IMG/VR virus record: IMGVR_UViG_3300035670_001349
Location: 1-22,069 of that record
Origin: a virus
Length of the DNA: 22,069 bases
Reading direction: 5' to 3' (one strand)
Made by a program: the position numbers and the translations under genes. The notes beneath the pieces are model-generated. The model was not told where the DNA came from. It worked only from the letters and a program-made list of their open reading frames with translations, and made no database searches. Shown here in pieces: positions 1 to 8,570 of this stretch (its first letter is position 1; each line of letters starts with the position of its first letter).

Positions 1-78
1 GCTGATGCAAATGTTATAGCTAGAGTAGCAACAGAAATGTTAGCTGGTGTTTCTTACGAGGAAGCTGAAAAAAAGTAA
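1..78 (+). CDS. Tail assembly chaperone, C-terminal end of the zero-frame product (partial)
   Basis: The window opens inside a reading frame whose last 25 codons end with a TAA at 76-78. It lies directly upstream of the tape measure gene, the usual place of the lambda G / GTA-type tail assembly chaperone that binds the tape measure during tail assembly. The last sense codons form a slippery heptamer, and the -1 frame opens exactly there, as in lambda G/GT. The visible peptide alone is too short to name a family. The assignment rests on position and on the frameshift signal. Confidence 0.7.
   Translation, partial: ADANVIARVATEMLAGVSYEEAEKK
69..75 (+). promoter_or_regulatory. -1 programmed ribosomal frameshift site (A AAA AAG)
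   Basis: The heptamer A AAA AAG sits in the correct phase (zero-frame codons AAA 70-72 and AAG 73-75), immediately before the zero-frame stop. Slipping back one base gives AAA AAA, then GTA at 75-77, and opens a frame that runs to 254. The -1 frame has a stop at 66-68, so it is open only from the slip site on. I did not find a convincing stimulatory stem-loop downstream. Confidence 0.8.
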
Positions 79-254
79 GATCTGATTCTGAGTTATATTC
101 TATACTTGCTCTAGGTCAGGAATTAAAAAAAAGTATGGAAGAAGTTTTGTGTTTTACACAAGATGAATTTTATTATTGGATAGCTTACTTTAAAGTGAAG
201 GCAGAACGTGAGAAACTAAATTATGGCAGATCAGCAACTAAATATAAAACTTAA
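75..254 (+). CDS. Tail assembly chaperone, frameshift extension (T-like domain)
   Basis: In the -1 frame, after the slip at 69-75, 59 residues follow to a TAA at 252-254. The peptide contains 'LGQELKKSMEEVL', 'EFYYWIAYFKVKAEREK' and similar features: a short helical domain with a Trp and a basic tail, as in the GT extension that recruits the tape measure. There is no good independent start: the first ATG, at 135, has no Shine-Dalgarno sequence. The end of this frame overlaps the tape measure start at 223 by 32 bases, typical of coupling to that gene. It was too short and unstarted to be called as a normal ORF. Identity is inferred from architecture, not a database match. Confidence 0.72.
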   Translation, partial: VRSDSELYSILALGQELKKSMEEVLCFTQDEFYYWIAYFKVKAEREKLNYGRSATKYKT

Positions 255-2151
255 TGTCATAGATAATGCTACAAAAGCATTTACAGAAGTTAAGAACTCA
301 ATATTTAATGTTAGAAATGCACTAATAGGTTTAGGTGCTGGTATTGCTGTTAGGTCTTTAGTCAATATTGGTAGAGAAGCTGATAATTTAAGTTCAAGAT
401 TAAACCAACTAGCAAAAGCTGGTTTTGGTGGAAGCCAAGCATTTGACCAATTAAGTAGATTTGCGATTAGTGCAAAGATACCTTTGTTAGATGTATTTCA
501 AGCATCAAATGATTTACTTGCAGTTTCTAAATCACCAGAAGAATTAGCTAGAAATTTAGAAATAGCTAGTAACGCATCTGCTTTTTTTAAAATTAGTTTT
601 GTTGAAGCATCAGATCAAGTAGCTAAAGCTTTATTAAAAGGCATAGATTCTGCAAGATTATTTCAAGATAGAGGAATTAAATCATTAAGAGGATTTGGTG
701 AATTTGCTGATAAATCTTTTGAAGGTGTAGGTAGAGCATTAGAAAGAAACTTTGGTGCTAATGGAATATTTGGTAAAGCAAATCAAGAATTAAAAGATGG
801 TTTAGGTGGTACTTTAATTGCTTTAGATAATAGATTCAAACAATTTCAAATAACAATAGCACGAGGATTTTTTGATTCATTAACTAAAGAATTAGGTGAT
901 TTAGAAATATTCCTAAATAACAACAATAAAGCAATAGATGATTTAGCAAAAAATATTGGGGAAATACTTGGCAAAGCTGTTGTTGCATTAGGCAACGCAA
1001 TAGTTTTTGTCAAAGACAACTTTGAAATATTTGTTAATTTATTTTTTTCTTTTGTAGGATTAAAAGCTGGTCAATATATTTACGAACTTGTTACTGCATT
1101 TGAAGCTTTAGGAGTTACTTTAAGAAAATTAGACAAAGAAGCAAGTAGAAATAGATTATTTCTTTTATTAGGATTGATTGCAGGATTTGTAGCTTCTGTT
1201 GAAGAATTTAGAAAAAAATTTGGCGATACTAATGTTGAAACAGAAAAACTAAATGAAAACTTAGATGGCACTTCACAATTATTAGATTCAATACCTAAAA
1301 CTTGGCAACAAATATATGATCTTACAAAAGCATCAAATAAAGAACAATTAAGTTTTTTAGGTATATTAGGAAATGTAGCACAAAAAAATTTAGATAGTAT
1401 TAAAAATCTTGAAAAAGCATTTACTGATCTTGAATCTGTTTCTAAATTAGTTGTAGAAAGTTTAGATAAAGGAATTAAAGCATTTTCAAGAGGTATAGCA
1501 GAATCAATAATATTAGGAAAAGGTTTAGAAGAAACTTTTAGAAAATTTGTTCAGGAGACTGCTATTAATATGATAGCAACAATAGCAGAACTTATAATTA
1601 GAACTTATGTGTTAAAAAAATTATTTGAAGCATTAGGATTGCCAGTTGATGAAGCAAACAACAAATCAAAAGAACTTAGAGGAACTTCATTAGATATATT
1701 TGGGATTAATAGTGCTAATTATGGAGTACAAGTATTAACCACATCTGAAATAGCAAAACAAAATGAACTATTAAAACAAAGACAATCTTTTGGTGGTGAT
1801 TCAGGTGGTGGTGGTTTTTTAAGTACTTTATTTAATATTGGAATGAGTGCTTTTGGTGGTGGGGGTACAACTGGATTTCCTGATGCACCACCAGCTTTAT
1901 ATGCAGAAGGTGGTGCTGTTAGAGGTGGTATGCCAATAACAGTAGGAGAACGAGGTAGAGAATTATTTGTACCATCAACAAATGGAACTATTGTACCTAA
2001 CCATGAATTAGGTGGTGGAATGAATATAACATTTAATATTCAAGCAAATGATGTTAGAGGTATTAAAGAATTATTAATTGATAATAGAGCAACCATAATT
2101 AACTTAGTTAATCAGGGTGCTAATCAAAAAGGAAAGTCTAACGTAATATGA
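223..2151 (+). CDS. Tail tape measure protein
   Basis: This 642-aa protein sets tail length and is threaded through the tail tube. It sits right after the frameshifted chaperone and before the distal tail genes, the canonical place. The N-terminal 220 residues are helical and alanine-rich with a TMP core-like region; there is a hydrophobic segment around residues 310-327 ('LFLLLGLIAGFVASV'). The C-terminus has the glycine-rich 'GGAVRGGMPITVGERGREL' segment followed by 'FVPSTNGTIVPN', a hallmark of lambda H-like tape measures. At about 1.5 angstrom per residue, the length suggests a tail near 100 nm, hence a siphovirus of modest tail length. Only a weak Shine-Dalgarno (GTGAGAAA) precedes the ATG, consistent with coupling to the upstream frame. 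Confidence 0.9.
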   Translation: MADQQLNIKLNVIDNATKAFTEVKNSIFNVRNALIGLGAGIAVRSLVNIGREADNLSSRLNQLAKAGFGGSQAFDQLSRFAISAKIPLLDVFQASNDLLAVSKSPEELARNLEIASNASAFFKISFVEASDQVAKALLKGIDSARLFQDRGIKSLRGFGEFADKSFEGVGRALERNFGANGIFGKANQELKDGLGGTLIALDNRFKQFQITIARGFFDSLTKELGDLEIFLNNNNKAIDDLAKNIGEILGKAVVALGNAIVFVKDNFEIFVNLFFSFVGLKAGQYIYELVTAFEALGVTLRKLDKEASRNRLFLLLGLIAGFVASVEEFRKKFGDTNVETEKLNENLDGTSQLLDSIPKTWQQIYDLTKASNKEQLSFLGILGNVAQKNLDSIKNLEKAFTDLESVSKLVVESLDKGIKAFSRGIAESIILGKGLEETFRKFVQETAINMIATIAELIIRTYVLKKLFEALGLPVDEANNKSKELRGTSLDIFGINSANYGVQVLTTSEIAKQNELLKQRQSFGGDSGGGGFLSTLFNIGMSAFGGGGTTGFPDAPPALYAEGGAVRGGMPITVGERGRELFVPSTNGTIVPNHELGGGMNITFNIQANDVRGIKELLIDNRATIINLVNQGANQKGKSNVI

Positions 2152-2750
2152 GTGGCACATTCCCATCAAGTCCAGCACCAAGAGATGTAGCTATTAGTTC
2201 TAATCAAAACACTATTGTAACTACAACTGCTTCTGGCAGACGACAAGCAAGACAAATTGATGGACAGAAATTCAGATTAAGACTTAGATTCCCAGTTATG
2301 ACTAGAAGTGAGTTTGCACCAATACTTGCTTTTATAATGAAACAAAGATCACAAATGGAATCATTCCAATATACTCCACCAACTGTTGATGATGCACTTG
2401 GTTCTGCAAGTACAACTATTTCACTAAATGGTGCTATTAGTGCTGGTGTTACTACTTGCTCAATAGATGGTATGGGAAACAATTTAACTGGTGTAATTAA
2501 AGCTGGAGACTTCTTTAGATTTACTGGTCAAGCAAAAGTTTATATGTGTGTAGCTGATGTTGATTCTAATGGTTCTGGTGCAGGAACATTAACATTTGAA
2601 CCACCATTAAGAGCAAACGTAGCTGACAATGCAGTAATCATTTATGACAATGTAGATTTTACAGTTGGACTTACAGGAGATATTCAAGAATTTACTATCG
2701 GTACAGAAAACTATTTCCAATACGAAGTTGATTTAATAGAGGTACTGTAA
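2148..2750 (+). CDS. Distal tail protein (minor tail protein, Dit/DUF2460-position)
   Basis: A 200-aa protein whose ATG overlaps the tape measure stop (ATGA). The Shine-Dalgarno AAAGGAAAG lies within the end of the tape measure gene. The N-terminus carries 'FPSSPAPRDVAISSNQNT' and a strand-rich 'RLRLRFPVMTRSEFAPILAF' segment, as in phage minor tail proteins that cap the tail tube below the tape measure. In GTA-type clusters this slot is gp12 (DUF2460). Order and beta-rich composition support a distal-tail role; I cannot confirm the exact Pfam family by eye. Confidence 0.7.
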   Translation: MSGTFPSSPAPRDVAISSNQNTIVTTTASGRRQARQIDGQKFRLRLRFPVMTRSEFAPILAFIMKQRSQMESFQYTPPTVDDALGSASTTISLNGAISAGVTTCSIDGMGNNLTGVIKAGDFFRFTGQAKVYMCVADVDSNGSGAGTLTFEPPLRANVADNAVIIYDNVDFTVGLTGDIQEFTIGTENYFQYEVDLIEVL

Positions 2751-3304
2751 TGACAAGATCATTAACTGCTGGAGTTATAGCCGAGATAGCAACTAATAAA
2801 CTCAATCCAGTAGAACTTGTTTATCTAGGAATTAGCACAGGAACTTATTACACAGATCATTATAAAGATTTAACCTTTGATGGAAATACTTACACAGCTT
2901 CATCATTATTCTTAGGAAGTTCTGAAGTACAAGAAACTGCTGATGTTTCAGTAAATACATTAACACTTAAATTTTCAGGTGCAGATACAACAATAATTTC
3001 TTTATTGCTTAACAACAATTACATGAACAAACCTGCAAAAGTTTATAGAGGTTTTTTAAATGATAGTCAGGCATTAATAGCTGACCCATTTCTTTTATTT
3101 GATGGAAGAATATCTAATTTTGCTCTTGAAGAAAATGCTACAACATCTTCAATCAACATAATTATAACTTCTCATTGGGCAGACTTTGAAAAGACTTCAG
3201 GAAGAAGAACTGCTGAGAACTCACAGAAACTTTATTTTCCTAATGACAAAGGTATGGAGTTTGCAAGTAAAACAGCACAAAAGATTAAGTGGGGTTCAGC
3301 ATAA
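2750..3304 (+). CDS. Tail-tip hub protein, DUF2163-like
   Basis: A 184-aa protein coupled to the preceding gene by a TAATG overlap. It resembles the N-terminal domain of DUF2163 / GTA gp13 hub proteins: 'PVELVYLGISTGTYYTDHYK' near the start, a 'LFLGSSEVQETADVSVNTL' strand pair, then 'LFDGRISNF' and a C-terminal 'GRRTAENSQKLYFPNDKG' with a final 'IKWG', the usual ending of this family. It should sit between the distal tail protein and the tail-tip protein. It lacks a separate C-terminal peptidase-like domain, and the next gene is not NlpC/P60 but an HlyC-like protein. Confidence 0.7.
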   Translation: MTRSLTAGVIAEIATNKLNPVELVYLGISTGTYYTDHYKDLTFDGNTYTASSLFLGSSEVQETADVSVNTLTLKFSGADTTIISLLLNNNYMNKPAKVYRGFLNDSQALIADPFLLFDGRISNFALEENATTSSINIIITSHWADFEKTSGRRTAENSQKLYFPNDKGMEFASKTAQKIKWGSA

Positions 3305-3717
3305 TGAATGATTTGTATAGAATAATACATTTATACAGACAATTTCCTAAATATGACAAATTTACTTACAAACAACTAACTGAGATGATTTATCCATCAA
3401 TTAATTTAGACCAATATCAAATTCACAGAATAGATAATCAAGATGTTGGATTTACTAACTGGGCTTATCTAAGCGATAATGTTGAACAAAGATTTAAACT
3501 TATTGGCAAATTAAAACCTAATGAATGGAACTGTGGAGATAATATTTGGGTTATGCAAGTAATTGCAAAAAGCCATGTTAGAGAGATTATGAAATGGGTT
3601 AAAGATTATTTTAGAGAAAGAATTGAAGTTAATGAATCTGTTAAATGGATTAGAGCAAATAATGATTTTCAAATTTACAGAAGATCAGAAAAATACAAAA
3701 GGGAGTTTCATATTTAA
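3304..3717 (+). CDS. HlyC/RTX toxin-activating lysine acyltransferase-like protein
   Basis: A 137-aa protein starting at ATG 3304 (TAATG overlap; an in-frame GTG at 3289 is less likely). It aligns by eye to HlyC, the GNAT-fold enzyme that acylates RTX toxins: 'NQDVGFTNWAYLS' (residues 45-57) against HlyC 'NYPVAYCSWANLS', and 'WNCGDNIWVMQVIA' (75-88) against 'WTSGDRKWFIDWIA'. In that alignment the HlyC catalytic His23 falls on Tyr17 and Asp92 on Gln85, so acyltransfer by the known mechanism is doubtful. It occupies the slot between the hub and tail-tip genes where GTA-like clusters place an NlpC/P60 peptidase. A role in modifying or assembling the tail tip is inferred; I know of no demonstrated function for such phage copies. 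Confidence 0.72.
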   Translation: MNDLYRIIHLYRQFPKYDKFTYKQLTEMIYPSINLDQYQIHRIDNQDVGFTNWAYLSDNVEQRFKLIGKLKPNEWNCGDNIWVMQVIAKSHVREIMKWVKDYFRERIEVNESVKWIRANNDFQIYRRSEKYKREFHI

Positions 3718-6576
3718 ATGGGTGAAGCAATAGTAACAGCAATTATAACTACCATAATAACTACTGCAATAAGTTATATTATTGCACCTAAACCAAAAGC
3801 ACCAAGATTTAATTCGCAAGACGAAGCAAAAGGAACATTAGTAAATAAAGATTCTAATAACAATCCTATTCCTGTTGTTTATGGTAAAAGACAAGTAGGT
3901 TTAACTAGAGTATTTGTTGAAAGTTCTGGTGCTGATAATCAATATCTTTATGTTGCTGGAGTATTATGCGAAGGTGGTGGTGCAGGAATTACTGCAATAG
4001 ATGAAGTTTACGTTGATGACAAACTAGTTACATTTGATGGTGCATTAACTAATGGAACTATAAGAGGAGTATCTAGTGGAGATGCTAATTATTATAAAGG
4101 TGGTGAAAGTTTAATATCTATTCAAGGATTTTTTGGATTAGATAATCAATCAGCTTCTTCTTTGCTTGATGAAACAACTAACTGGACATCAGATCATAAA
4201 TTATCTGGTCTTGCTTATGTTGCTTTAAGGTTTAAATGGAATCAAGATGCTTTTAATGGATTACCAGAAGTTAGAGTAACAGTTAGAGGTAAAAAGATTT
4301 ATGACCCAAGATTAGATTCAACTAAAGGTGGTTCTGGTTCTCATAGACAAGATGATGCAACTACTTGGGCTTATTCTGCGAACTCATCATTAGTTCTTTT
4401 AGACTATCTAAGAAACAGCAGATATGGAAAAGGATTACCTAATGATGCTTTTGAAACAAACTACGATTCATTTAAGACTTCTGCAAATACCTGCGATACA
4501 CAAGTTACACCTTATTCTGGTGCAGTAAGCGATATAAACTTATTTGAAACAAATGCAGTTATAGATAGTGAGAAAAAGGTATTAGAGAATGTAAGAGAAT
4601 TGCTTGTACCAATGAGAGCAATATTTAATTACACACAAGGTAAATACAAAGTTATTATTGAAGGAACAGGAAGTTCACAATTACTATTAACTAAAGATAA
4701 TGTTGTAAGCGAAGTTAAATTACAAGGTGAAAGCAAATCTGAAAAATATAATAGAGTTATAGGAACATTTACAAACCCTGAAAAAGATTATCAATCAGAT
4801 ACAGTTTCTTATCCACCTTATGATGATTCTGCATTAGACCCAGCAGATCAACACTCAACTATGTTATCTGAGGATAATAATACTTTATTAGAGAGAAGCT
4901 TTGATATGTTACAGGTAACTTCTCCATATCAAGCAGAAGAAATTTGCGAGAACATACTAAAAAGATCAAGAAACAATTTAAAAGCAGAAGTTACAGTTAC
5001 TTCAGAAGCACTTAACTTATCTATTGGCGACATTGTAACAGCTACATACGACACAGCAGGATTTAGTGCTAAACCATTTAGAGTTATGTCTTTAGCTATT
5101 AATTCAGATTCAACAGTAACTCTTGGATTAGAAGAACATCAAGATAACTTTTATACTTGGGAAGAAAAAGGCGAAGCACCTACAATAGCTGATACTGTAC
5201 TTCCAAATCCTTTTTCTGTATCTGCACCAGTTTCAGTTAGTTTAGATGACCAACTTATAGAATACTCAGATGGAGTTGTTATTACTGCTTTAGATGTAAC
5301 AATAGGTGCATCACTAGATAACTTTGTGGACTACTACCAAGTAGAATACAAACTAAGTACAGAAACAGATTATATTGTATCTGGTCAAGTTAAAGGATTA
5401 TTTCATAGAATACTAAACGTAGTAGATGGATTAATTTACAATGTAAGAGTAAAAGCATTTAATACATTAGGAGTTAGTTCTACTTACACATCTGCAACAA
5501 GAACTATTGTTGGTGGATTATTACCACCTGCTAACGTAGAAGATTTTTCTTGTAACATTATTGGTCGTGATGCTCACTTATCTTGGACACAAATACCAGA
5601 TTTAGATTTAGCTTATTATGCAATTAGATTTAGTACATTAACAACTGGTGCTGAATGGCAGAACTCAGTTTCACTTGTTGAAAAAGTTGCAAGACCAGCT
5701 ACTTCAGTTACAGTACCAGCTAGGATTGGTTCTTACTTAATTAAAGCAGTAGATAAAAATGGAAACTTCTCATCTAATGAAGCTGTAATATCAACTAACT
5801 TATTAGAAGTTGGAAACTTTAATGCTGTTGTAACACAAACTGAATCACCTACATTCTCAGGAACTAAAACTAATGTCTATGTTGATAGTGGTGCTTTAAG
5901 ATTAGACTCTACTGAACTATTTGATTCTGCTACTGGAAATTTTGATTCTGGTACTACTTTATTTGATGCTGGAGTTACGACTTATGACTTATCTCCTACT
6001 GGTTCTTATGAATTTACTTCTCCTATTGACATTGGTGGAAGTTACACAGTTCGTGTAACTGCTTCTCTTACACAAAGTGTGGACAATATAGATAATCTTT
6101 TTGATAGTGCTACTGGCGACTTTGATGATGGTGCTTCTAACTTTGATGGAGACTCTCCTGCTAACTGTAATGCTCATTTAGAAATTGCTACTTCTGCTGA
6201 TAACATAACTTATACTGCATTTAGAAATTTTGTAGTTGGCGATTATACGAGTCGTTTTTTTAAGTTCCGATTAATGATGACTTCATCTGATTTAGCTTCT
6301 ACTCCAGTTGTATCTGCTTTAAGTGTAACGATTGATGTAGAAGATACTATTCAAAATGGTAATGATTTAGTAAGTGGAACTGGTACTTATACAGTAGTGT
6401 TTACAAGACCATTCTATTCTGTTAATTATGCTATCGGTATTACTAATCAAGGAATGGCTACTGGCGATTTTTATACTTTAAATAACAAAACTATAAATGG
6501 TTTTGATATTGCCTTTAAGAATAGTAGTGGTACTGGAGTAAGTAGAACTTTTGATTATATTGCAAAAGGATTTTGA
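3718..6576 (+). CDS. Tail-tip / host-specificity protein (lambda J / GTA gp15-like)
   Basis: A 952-aa protein preceded by AAAGGGAG. The N-terminus is a hydrophobic helix (residues 4-22) followed by 'IPVVYGKRQVGLTRVFVES', the start typical of J-like tail-tip proteins. The central part has 'LDYLRNSRYGKGLP' and the ring domains of the tip. Around residues 500-600 and 605-695 are fibronectin type III-like strands ('YYQVEYKLSTETDY', 'YNVRVKAFNTLGVSS', 'SYLIKAVDKNGNFSS'). A repeated motif LFDSATG[N/D]FD[S/D]G occurs at residues 734-745 and 794-805. The C-terminus is a small beta domain ending 'SRTFDYIAKGF', probably exposed and receptor-facing. It is the last core tail gene before the homing endonuclease and fibre. 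Confidence 0.88.
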   Translation: MGEAIVTAIITTIITTAISYIIAPKPKAPRFNSQDEAKGTLVNKDSNNNPIPVVYGKRQVGLTRVFVESSGADNQYLYVAGVLCEGGGAGITAIDEVYVDDKLVTFDGALTNGTIRGVSSGDANYYKGGESLISIQGFFGLDNQSASSLLDETTNWTSDHKLSGLAYVALRFKWNQDAFNGLPEVRVTVRGKKIYDPRLDSTKGGSGSHRQDDATTWAYSANSSLVLLDYLRNSRYGKGLPNDAFETNYDSFKTSANTCDTQVTPYSGAVSDINLFETNAVIDSEKKVLENVRELLVPMRAIFNYTQGKYKVIIEGTGSSQLLLTKDNVVSEVKLQGESKSEKYNRVIGTFTNPEKDYQSDTVSYPPYDDSALDPADQHSTMLSEDNNTLLERSFDMLQVTSPYQAEEICENILKRSRNNLKAEVTVTSEALNLSIGDIVTATYDTAGFSAKPFRVMSLAINSDSTVTLGLEEHQDNFYTWEEKGEAPTIADTVLPNPFSVSAPVSVSLDDQLIEYSDGVVITALDVTIGASLDNFVDYYQVEYKLSTETDYIVSGQVKGLFHRILNVVDGLIYNVRVKAFNTLGVSSTYTSATRTIVGGLLPPANVEDFSCNIIGRDAHLSWTQIPDLDLAYYAIRFSTLTTGAEWQNSVSLVEKVARPATSVTVPARIGSYLIKAVDKNGNFSSNEAVISTNLLEVGNFNAVVTQTESPTFSGTKTNVYVDSGALRLDSTELFDSATGNFDSGTTLFDAGVTTYDLSPTGSYEFTSPIDIGGSYTVRVTASLTQSVDNIDNLFDSATGDFDDGASNFDGDSPANCNAHLEIATSADNITYTAFRNFVVGDYTSRFFKFRLMMTSSDLASTPVVSALSVTIDVEDTIQNGNDLVSGTGTYTVVFTRPFYSVNYAIGITNQGMATGDFYTLNNKTINGFDIAFKNSSGTGVSRTFDYIAKGF

Positions 6577-6586
6577 TAGATAGATT

Positions 6587-7015
6587 ATGAAACAAGTTTT
6601 TGGATTTGAAGGTCAATATTCTGTAACTAGAGATGGTAAGGTTTATTCTCATAAAAGAAATAGATTTTTAACACCAATGAATTTAAAAGGTTATAAAACT
6701 GTTAAATTTAGAGATTCTAATAATAAACAAAAAGCAACAAATCAATTAATACATAGATTAGTAGCAAAAGCATACATTCCTAACCCAAATAATAAACTAG
6801 AAATTAATCATAAAAATAGTATAAGAGATGATAATAGAGTTGAGAATTTAGAATGGGCTACAAGGTCAGAAAATAATCAACACGCATGGACTTATGGAAA
6901 TAAAGTTTTTAAAAAAACAAAAAAGTATTTAGATGCTGTTAAAAAAAATATTATTATTGCTAGAAATTATAGACTAAACAAATTAAAGAATAATACAAAT
7001 GCAACACGATTATAA
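6587..7015 (+). CDS. NUMOD4-HNH homing endonuclease (free-standing)
   Basis: A 142-aa protein with an N-terminal NUMOD4-like region ('FGFEGQYSVTRDGKVYSHKR', residues 5-24) and an HNH core: His56 in 'IHRLVAKAYIPNP', Asn74-His75 in 'INHKNSIRDDNRVENLEWAT', then a basic tail. This is a family of phage homing endonucleases that cut a homologous allele lacking the gene and spread by repair. It sits between the tail-tip and fibre genes and overlaps the fibre start by 17 bases, so it inserted without disrupting either neighbour. Lysine-rich, AT-rich coding resembles other mobile HNH genes. No intron or splice-related structure is evident. Confidence 0.9.
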   Translation: MKQVFGFEGQYSVTRDGKVYSHKRNRFLTPMNLKGYKTVKFRDSNNKQKATNQLIHRLVAKAYIPNPNNKLEINHKNSIRDDNRVENLEWATRSENNQHAWTYGNKVFKKTKKYLDAVKKNIIIARNYRLNKLKNNTNATRL

Positions 7016-8570
7016 CATAGCGAACCAGTCGTTCCCTTCATTTAGAACTGACTTAAATAATGCACTATCAGCTATACAAACTTGTAACTCAGGAACATCA
7101 AGACCAACTGGTGCTGTCGCTGGTCAAATTTGGCTTGATACGACATCAGCAACAACTCCTACTTTAAAATATTATGATGGTGCTGATGACATCTCTTTAG
7201 CAACACTTGACCATTCTGCTAATACAGTAAATTGGTTAGACTCAACTGTGTCCATAACTGGACTCTCTACTACTGCTACTGGAACTGTTTTAACACTTTC
7301 AGATTCAGCTTCTACAACAACAGTTAATCTTATTATAGATAATGAAAAAGAAATTCGCTTTCGTGAAGCTACTGCTAATGGAACAAACTATGTAGCATTA
7401 AAAGCACCTGCTAGTGTAAGTGCTGATTTAACTTTTACTTTACCTGCAACTGATGGAACTGCTGGACAAGCATTAACAACTAATGGTTCTGGTGTATTAT
7501 CTTTTTCAACTATACAAAGTCCAAGTGGATTTAGAAATATCGTTATCAATGGTGATATGCAAATTGCACAAAGAAGTACAAGTGTAGCTTCTATTACTAC
7601 ATCTGGTTATTATACTTTAGATAGATGGAATCCTATAATTACTACTATGGGAACTTGGACTATGTCGCAATCAACTGATGTACCTTCAGGATATGGATTT
7701 GCTAAATCTTTAAAAATGGACTGCACAACAGCAGATGCTTCACCTGCCTCTGGAGATAGAATTTATATTAGACAAAACTTTGAGGGACAGAATTTACAAT
7801 ATTTAAAAAAAGGAACTGCTAGTGCTGTATCTTTAACAGCATCATTTTGGGTTAAATCTACAAAAACTGGTACTTTTATTTGTGAATTACATGACACAGA
7901 TAATACTAGAAATATATCAAAATCTTATACTGTAAATACTACTAACACTTGGGAATTTAAAACAATTACATTTGCTGGAGATACAACTGGTGCATTAAAT
8001 AATGATAATGATTTAAGTCTTACTATAAACTGGTATTTAGGTGCAGGGACAGATTGGACATCAGGAACTTTAGCAACATCTTGGGAATCAATAACAAATG
8101 CAAACAGAGCAGTTGGACAAGTTAATTGTGCAGATAGCACATCAAACGATTTTTTAATTACTGGAGTTCAATTAGAAGCTGGAACAAGTGCTACTGATTT
8201 TGAGTTCTTACCTTATGATGTGTCTTTGCAAAGATGTTTGCGATATTATGAAAAAATTAAAGCAGAATCAACCAGCCAATTATTTGGTGCTGGTTTTAAT
8301 TTTAGTACTACTCAAGGAATTGCTTTAATAAATTGTTCAAAAAAAAGAACTGATGTTAGCGTAACATTTTCTAGCACAGTTGGAGATTTTGGTTTATATA
8401 GTGCAACTGGTACAATAATTACTGCAACTGCCATAGTTGCATCACGAGGAACTTCAATTAGTTTTGCAACAACAGTAACTGTTGCAAGTGGTTTAACAGC
8501 AGGAGATGGAACAACTTTTATTTCTAACCTAACAACTAATCCATATATAGAAATATCAGCAGAACTATGA
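6999..8570 (+). CDS. Tail fibre protein (expressed cassette of an invertible fibre gene)
   Basis: A 523-aa fibre. The N-terminal segment ('NIANQSFPSFRTDLNNALSA', then 'GAVAGQIWLDTT') is the virion-attachment region common in marine phage fibres. The middle holds 'FRNIVINGDMQIAQRSTS' and 'TASFWVKSTKTGTFICEL', beta-rich and carbohydrate-binding-like. At residues 399-413 ('TDFEFLPYDVSLQRC') it enters a 47-bp sequence that is repeated inverted at 9267-9313. The last 110 residues after that point (about 414-523) are the variable tip, ending '..ISAEL'. Inversion of the segment between the repeats would replace this tip in frame with the minus-strand version. The ATG at 6999 lies inside the homing endonuclease gene; only a weak AAAGAA precedes it. 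The next gene overlaps its stop (ATGA). Confidence 0.9.
   Translation: MQHDYNIANQSFPSFRTDLNNALSAIQTCNSGTSRPTGAVAGQIWLDTTSATTPTLKYYDGADDISLATLDHSANTVNWLDSTVSITGLSTTATGTVLTLSDSASTTTVNLIIDNEKEIRFREATANGTNYVALKAPASVSADLTFTLPATDGTAGQALTTNGSGVLSFSTIQSPSGFRNIVINGDMQIAQRSTSVASITTSGYYTLDRWNPIITTMGTWTMSQSTDVPSGYGFAKSLKMDCTTADASPASGDRIYIRQNFEGQNLQYLKKGTASAVSLTASFWVKSTKTGTFICELHDTDNTRNISKSYTVNTTNTWEFKTITFAGDTTGALNNDNDLSLTINWYLGAGTDWTSGTLATSWESITNANRAVGQVNCADSTSNDFLITGVQLEAGTSATDFEFLPYDVSLQRCLRYYEKIKAESTSQLFGAGFNFSTTQGIALINCSKKRTDVSVTFSSTVGDFGLYSATGTIITATAIVASRGTSISFATTVTVASGLTAGDGTTFISNLTTNPYIEISAEL
8191..8237 (+). repeat. Left arm of 47-bp perfect inverted repeat (fibre inversion site)
   Basis: Bases 8191-8237 are the exact reverse complement of 9267-9313, 47 of 47. 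Identity stops sharply on both sides (8190 g against t, 8238 t against c). The repeat encodes the fibre junction residues 399-413 in the same reading frame in both copies. Each arm contains the perfect palindrome TCTTTGCAAAGA (8223-8234 here). Confidence 0.95.
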
